A stretch of DNA of 45,336 bases from an uncultured Desulfobacterium sp. (GTDB lineage: Bacteria; Desulfobacterota; DSM-4660; Desulfatiglandales; Desulfatiglandaceae): the NCBI GenBank assembly GCA_900258555.1, contig LT984855.1, forward strand, positions 386,484 to 431,819. The letters run 5' to 3'. Below are positions 41,890-45,336 of the stretch, piece after piece. The first letter of the stretch is position 1, and each line of letters starts with the position of its first letter. Under the pieces are notes generated by a model. It did not search any database and was not told the origin of the DNA. It saw only the letters and a list, made by a program, of their open reading frames with translations. A program made the translations under genes and the position numbers.

Positions 41890-42102
41890 ATGGAAAAGAA
41901 TTTAAACCTACATGAAACGTCATTACTTCTTGATGAGCGTCAAGTGTCCGGAATCCTTGGCATTGCAGTACAGACGTTGCGCAATTGGCGTCACGAGTCG
42001 CGTGGACCTGCATACGCGAAACTGTCGAGATCTGTGAGGTACAGAATGGCTGATATTGAGCAATATGTTGCGCAAAACAGAATTGACCCTGAAACCCGTT
42101 AA
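41890..42102 (+). CDS. AlpA/Xis-like HTH DNA-binding protein (MerR-type)
   Basis: 70 residues: LLDERQVSGILGIAVQTLRN followed by WRHESRGPAYAKLSRSVRYR and MADIEQYVAQNRI. This is the winged HTH of AlpA/excisionase proteins, which bend DNA and switch on excision or early element genes. GGAGG precedes the ATG by 8 bases. It directly precedes the replication gene, ending 15 bp before its ATG. Confidence 0.85.
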   Translation: MEKNLNLHETSLLLDERQVSGILGIAVQTLRNWRHESRGPAYAKLSRSVRYRMADIEQYVAQNRIDPETR

Positions 42103-42117
42103 TTGTTGTGTCGCCAC

Positions 42118-43623
42118 ATGGAATTAGATGCATATTGTGATAATGACATTGAGAAAGCTGTGTTGGGCGCCGTTCTGTTGCGGCCCGAAGCCTTCGGCGA
42201 ACTCAAGGAGCTAATCGCAACTGATTTTGCGAGCGAAAAACATAGATCGCTGTTCTCTGCATACTCGTATATGTGGGAGCATGAAATTCCCCTTGACCTA
42301 TTGACCCTTCGTGATCAGCTACAGCGACAGGGTGACATGAAGAAAGTTGGTGCAGATTATCCAGCTCAACTTGTTGATGAGACCAGCACGACGGCGGGAC
42401 TCTCGTATCATGTGGGGCAACTTCTTGAGGCCAGGAAAACACGCGATTTACTCGCCCTTGCTTCATACGCTAGGAACAGCATTAAGAATCAAGTGCCGCA
42501 TGATGAGATCATCAATAATCTGAAAAATTCAGCTATCTTATCCGCCGCAACAGAGCTTGATTATAGCCAACCGATACCTGTTGATGCAAGCGTATGGCTG
42601 CTTTCCGAACCAAACGAGCCCGATCAAATTATATCTGGAATAATTGACGTTAGAGACAAGCTTGCGGTTATTGGATCATCGAAAATGAGGAAGACATTTT
42701 TTCAGTTGCAGTTACTCCTATGTGTGGCGTCGGGCCGCACTTTCTTGAATTGGCATGTCCCAGAGCCGCGCCGTGTGGTGCATATACAATATGAAATTCA
42801 GCCTAATCACTACCATAGACGCCTCAAAAAAATGTGTCGAGCTATGGGAATTACGTCCACTGACCTGGGGGACCGATTGCATATCATAAATGGTCGTGGC
42901 TCGAATCTATCCGGGGTCGAAGGTATCAAAAAAATATCGCAGATTGTCAAAAATTATAATCCGGAACTCATATCTTTTGACCCACTTTACAAAGTTATGG
43001 CCGGTGCTGAAAACGCCATAGAAGACGGAAAAATCATCCTCACAGCGTTTGATGAGTTAATAGAAAGAACAGGTGCCGCCGTTGCCTACGTCCATCATGA
43101 TGCAAAAGGTTTTGCCGGAGACAGAGACATACGCGATAGGGGAGCCGGCTCAAATGTCATAGGTCGTGATTATGACGCATGCATAACTTTGACGCCGCAC
43201 GTCTCAGAGGGGGACGCCGCCGTGATAGAGACCATGATTAGAAATTATAGGCCGCAGGAACCATTTAGTGCTCTATGGACTGAAGATGAAGAAACGGGAG
43301 GTTATCGGTTTGATGTGAGGAGAGAAATAGCACCAACAAAAAAAACATCCGCAAACGGCAGGGCTAAAGATTTGCCGCCGCTTGCGTCATATCTACCTAC
43401 GGCACTTGACTTGTTGTCAGACGGACCAATTCCGATTGGGGCTTTTATGGATGCCCTGAGGGCCAAGACTGGCTTGACATTTGATAGGTCAAAGGCGTTC
43501 AGATCTTGGGCCACTAGTGGGACGGATGCCGTCTTTGATACTATTCAAAGAAGAGGCCGAGGGAAAAACGAAAAACTAATAGGGACGACCGCTGACATCC
43601 TTAAAATTCGGACTTTAGAATGA
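42118..43623 (+). CDS. DnaB-N/RepA-like AAA ATPase (element replication helicase)
   Basis: 501 residues. The N-terminus is a DnaB_N-type helical domain (EKAVLGAVLLRPEAFGELKE, about 8-105). A RecA-fold ATPase of the RepA/AAA_25 class covers about 165-390, with P-loop-like IGSSKMRKTFFQLQL (a lax GxxxxRKT version), RVVHIQYEI, and Walker B LISFDPLYKVMAG, followed by AVAYVHHDAKG. Such proteins unwind the element's origin. The C-terminal ~90 residues look like a winged helix. The ATG at 42118 is preferred over TTG at 42103; no clear Shine-Dalgarno sequence is seen, so it may be coupled to the AlpA-like gene. Confidence 0.82.
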   Translation: MELDAYCDNDIEKAVLGAVLLRPEAFGELKELIATDFASEKHRSLFSAYSYMWEHEIPLDLLTLRDQLQRQGDMKKVGADYPAQLVDETSTTAGLSYHVGQLLEARKTRDLLALASYARNSIKNQVPHDEIINNLKNSAILSAATELDYSQPIPVDASVWLLSEPNEPDQIISGIIDVRDKLAVIGSSKMRKTFFQLQLLLCVASGRTFLNWHVPEPRRVVHIQYEIQPNHYHRRLKKMCRAMGITSTDLGDRLHIINGRGSNLSGVEGIKKISQIVKNYNPELISFDPLYKVMAGAENAIEDGKIILTAFDELIERTGAAVAYVHHDAKGFAGDRDIRDRGAGSNVIGRDYDACITLTPHVSEGDAAVIETMIRNYRPQEPFSALWTEDEETGGYRFDVRREIAPTKKTSANGRAKDLPPLASYLPTALDLLSDGPIPIGAFMDALRAKTGLTFDRSKAFRSWATSGTDAVFDTIQRRGRGKNEKLIGTTADILKIRTLE

Positions 43624-44047
43624 ATAGAATAAATAGAACGGACAACATCGTTTCTATCATCTCTTTTTTAGAGCGAATATATACGCTTATTATAGCGTAT
43701 ATTCGTTCTAAACTGAATAGAGACGTGTTCGTAAGCTCTAAAACTTGAGGATGCTCTTATCACACGGATTAGCCGGAAAAGGTATTTGTTATGAATTTGT
43801 TCGCTGTCTTTACATGGTTTAGAACGCTTTCGTCATGATTTCAGATCCGGACTTTAAAGCTGCTTCCCGGGGAAAAGACCAGGATAAAAAGGAAAGTAGC
43901 TGGCTTAACCGCTTGGATTGAAAGGATAAATTGATGGAACTCGTTTCTTTAACAGGAAAATTGGGAAAAGTGTCGGATTTTTAGACACTCCATGATGCCA
44001 ACACCCATATGACCGTATCCTTTTGTATACAGTAGGAGGTTTTAGAA
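43624..44047. other. Gene-poor gap with a large palindrome
   Basis: 424 bp. Near the left is the palindrome described separately. A 28-codon frame (43836-43922, MISDPDFKAASRG) has no good ribosome-binding site. The right end has TAGGAGG for the next gene. No other gene is visible. As the gap follows the replication gene, it may hold the element's origin. Confidence 0.4.
43667..43712. repeat. 46-bp near-perfect palindrome downstream of the replication gene
   Basis: Arms TTTAGAGCGAATATATACGC and AGCGTATATTCGTTCTAAA pair with one mismatch and a 2-base bulge around a 5-base centre. The symmetry weakly extends outward (CGTTTCTAT at about 43650 against ATAGAGACG at about 43718). A candidate for a replication origin, a resolution site for the nearby serine recombinase, or a terminator. 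Confidence 0.7.
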
Positions 44048-44296
44048 ATGTCACCAGATAGAACTTTATCAAGAATAGCAAAAATGATTGACAAGTTGGC
44101 AGAAAAACTTGAGAGAGACAAGGCCTTTCCTTCAACGGAAAACTTGAAACAGTTCAATAATTTGGTTTCGGAATACTCGAAGCTTCTGTCAACGATCAAC
44201 GAGAAAGCGGACAAGGGTGATCAGGGCGAGCAAGACCTGGAGGACATTTTAATACGAGGCAGAAAAGGTGCATACGAGCGATTACTTGAAGAATAA
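44048..44296 (+). CDS. Small helical hypothetical protein of the element
   Basis: 82 residues, charged and predicted helical (RIAKMIDKLAEKLERDKAFP, then LVSEYSKLLSTINEKADKGD), so probably coiled coil. AGGAGG precedes the ATG by 8 bases, giving good support for expression. Similar small proteins in phage and integrative elements are small-terminase-like or DNA-packaging partners, but I see no motif to support that. No function is assigned. Confidence 0.6.
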   Translation: MSPDRTLSRIAKMIDKLAEKLERDKAFPSTENLKQFNNLVSEYSKLLSTINEKADKGDQGEQDLEDILIRGRKGAYERLLEE

Positions 44297-44301
44297 CTAA
44301 G

Positions 44302-44315
44302 AAAACGATCGTTTT
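44302..44315. promoter_or_regulatory. AAAACGATCGTTTT palindrome
   Basis: Perfect 14-bp palindrome, 30 bp upstream of the -35 of the recombinase promoter. A likely operator for a dimeric repressor; no binding protein is identified. Confidence 0.4.
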
Positions 44316-44344
44316 TAATGGCGTAAATAATTAAATAAAAAGGC

Positions 44345-44373
44345 TTGACTTTCATATTATGATTCCTTATATT
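44345..44373 (+). promoter_or_regulatory. Sigma70-type promoter of the serine recombinase
   Basis: TTGACT (44345-44350), 17-bp spacer, TATATT (44368-44373), 56 bp before the recombinase ATG. It resembles the integrase promoter in both hexamers. Confidence 0.6.
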
Positions 44374-44428
44374 TTAAATGAGTTTTTGAGGTATTCATTT
44401 AACAATCCTAAGTTTGGGGGGAATCATA

Positions 44429-45139
44429 ATGGAGAACAAGCGCAAAGTATATGTTCCAAAGGGTATTAAAGAGAAAAAATACGAGACAGTCATTACTTTC
44501 GTCGAGGTTGACGAAGACAAATCAGGACCACGAACCATGGCTTATTTAAGAGTGAGCACAGATCAGCAGGACACTGAAAAGAACAAGGCCGATGTTTTGA
44601 AGTTCGCAAATGATCGGGACTTTGGCCAGGTGATATTCGTCGAGGAAACCGTATCCGGGAAGAAGAACTGGAAAGAACGAAAGATCAGTTCAATCATTGA
44701 TGAGCTTACCAGTGGCGACCGTATCGTAACGCCTGAGCTTTCAAGATTAGGGCGGTCAACCTTGGAGGTCCTTGAGATCCTGAAAGTAGCAAAAGATAAG
44801 GGGATCAGTATCTACAGTGTAAAGGAAAACTTATCCCTCAACGGCGATGATATGCAGTCAAAAGTCATGAGCACAATGCTTGCACTGTTCGCCGATCTTG
44901 AGCGGGACTTCATATCGCAAAGGACTAAGGAAGGACTGAGAATGCGAAAAGAAAAAGGTATTCAGTTGGGCAGACCAAAAGGGCCAGGACGCAGCAAGCT
45001 TGATGATCATAAGGAAGAGATCATAGCTCTATTGAAGAATGGAAGCACCAAGGTCTATGTGGCTAGACGCTATGAAACCAGCATTCCGAATCTGTTCAAC
45101 TGGATCAAGAAGAACGGCCTTGATGTCAAGGCAGAATGA
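44429..45139 (+). CDS. Serine recombinase (resolvase/invertase family)
   Basis: 236 residues from the ATG at 44429 (GGGGGGAATCATA before it). The catalytic domain has the nucleophile Ser at about residue 43 (MAYLRVSTDQQ), with RLGRSTLEVLEIL and the Arg-containing E-helix (LFADLERDFISQRTKEGLRM). The HTH is KVYVARRYETSIPNLFNWIK. The Ser normally lies near residue 10, so this protein carries an extra ~35-residue basic N-terminus (VYVPKGIKEKKYETVITFVE). It may resolve element dimers or invert a segment. Confidence 0.9.
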   Translation: MENKRKVYVPKGIKEKKYETVITFVEVDEDKSGPRTMAYLRVSTDQQDTEKNKADVLKFANDRDFGQVIFVEETVSGKKNWKERKISSIIDELTSGDRIVTPELSRLGRSTLEVLEILKVAKDKGISIYSVKENLSLNGDDMQSKVMSTMLALFADLERDFISQRTKEGLRMRKEKGIQLGRPKGPGRSKLDDHKEEIIALLKNGSTKVYVARRYETSIPNLFNWIKKNGLDVKAE

Positions 45140-45300
45140 TGCGGACAAGGGGGCACAGGCAGAGCGAACGGCCAGTGGCAAGGGATCAGCAGGAGGAGAG
45201 GCAAAGACCACATGCCCCCCTCCGTCTATCTTGGGAGGCCGGGGCGGTCATCCACGGATCGGGTACTGACCTCAATTTTTTTCGTAAAACGGAGTAACAC

Positions 45301-45336
45301 ATGCCATTTTTGAACGACTTGATAGCAAAACCTTTT
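45301..45336 (+). CDS. Partial CDS running off the window
   Basis: ATG with GGAG six bases upstream opens a frame (MPFLNDLIAKPF) that continues to the window edge. Only 12 residues are visible; no family can be named. The 160 bases before it, after the recombinase stop, hold no gene that I support. Confidence 0.4.
   Translation, partial: MPFLNDLIAKPF

Noticed and set aside
45039-45269. 76-codon frame overlapping the recombinase end
   Set aside because: It overlaps the recombinase coding sequence in another frame and is low-complexity at its end.

Overview
The window looks like a chromosomal segment of a Gram-negative anaerobe, most likely a Desulfobacterota (former Deltaproteobacteria) lineage. 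This is inferred from the mix of cytoplasmic PAS/GAF kinases with Cys-rich PAS domains, a DUF3365 c-type-haem kinase, and the general protein style. No marker gene fixes the taxonomy.

Positions 1-22631 are mostly core genome. They hold a moxR-DUF58-PPIase cluster, several two-component systems (NarL-type regulator with a convergent receiver-kinase; PAS/GAF kinase with a CheY-like partner; haem-binding DUF3365 kinase), a universal-stress-protein relic, marC, groES-groEL, a lytic transglycosylase, purC, an unusual receiver-like protein, grpE-dnaK and a YjbQ-family gene. A strong sigma70-type promoter precedes groES and a weaker candidate precedes grpE.

Positions about 22640-38930 form a decayed defence island. 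It holds an XRE/Fic relic, then a CBASS remnant: a DUF2188 protein, an intact CapV-like patatin phospholipase, and only the first ~30 residues of what looks like a CD-NTase. Upstream lies one long minus-strand operon: CARF/RtcR-like sigma54 activator -> hsdR -> AlbA_2/Schlafen-type ATP-binding protein -> GxxExxY protein -> hsdM -> hsdS -> a second N6-adenine methylase (901 aa) -> a HEPN protein with an RX6H motif. The 21-bp gap between activator and hsdR holds a near-consensus -24/-12 sigma54 promoter. This suggests that the restriction/HEPN operon is switched on by a ligand-sensing enhancer-binding protein, much as RtcR controls rtcBA. hsdR is interrupted by a ~295-bp internally deleted IS200/IS605 derivative whose exact removal would restore a 1135-residue protein. 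The AlbA_2 gene carries seven 11-bp repeats, and the GxxExxY gene sits between copies of a TTAACCACAGACA-type repeat.

Positions 38990-39600 are a repeat zone. Units made of a terminator hairpin, a tRNA-3'-end-like sequence and a GIY-YIG gene (or its tail) lie beside a 49-bp 3' fragment of tRNA-Asp(GTC). That fragment is best read as an integration junction. From there to the right edge is an integrative element: tyrosine integrase, DUF6499-like protein, AlpA/Xis-like HTH, DnaB-N/RepA-like helicase, a large palindrome, a small coiled-coil protein, a serine recombinase and a gene running off the edge. The intact tRNA-Asp should mark the far end of the element, outside the window.
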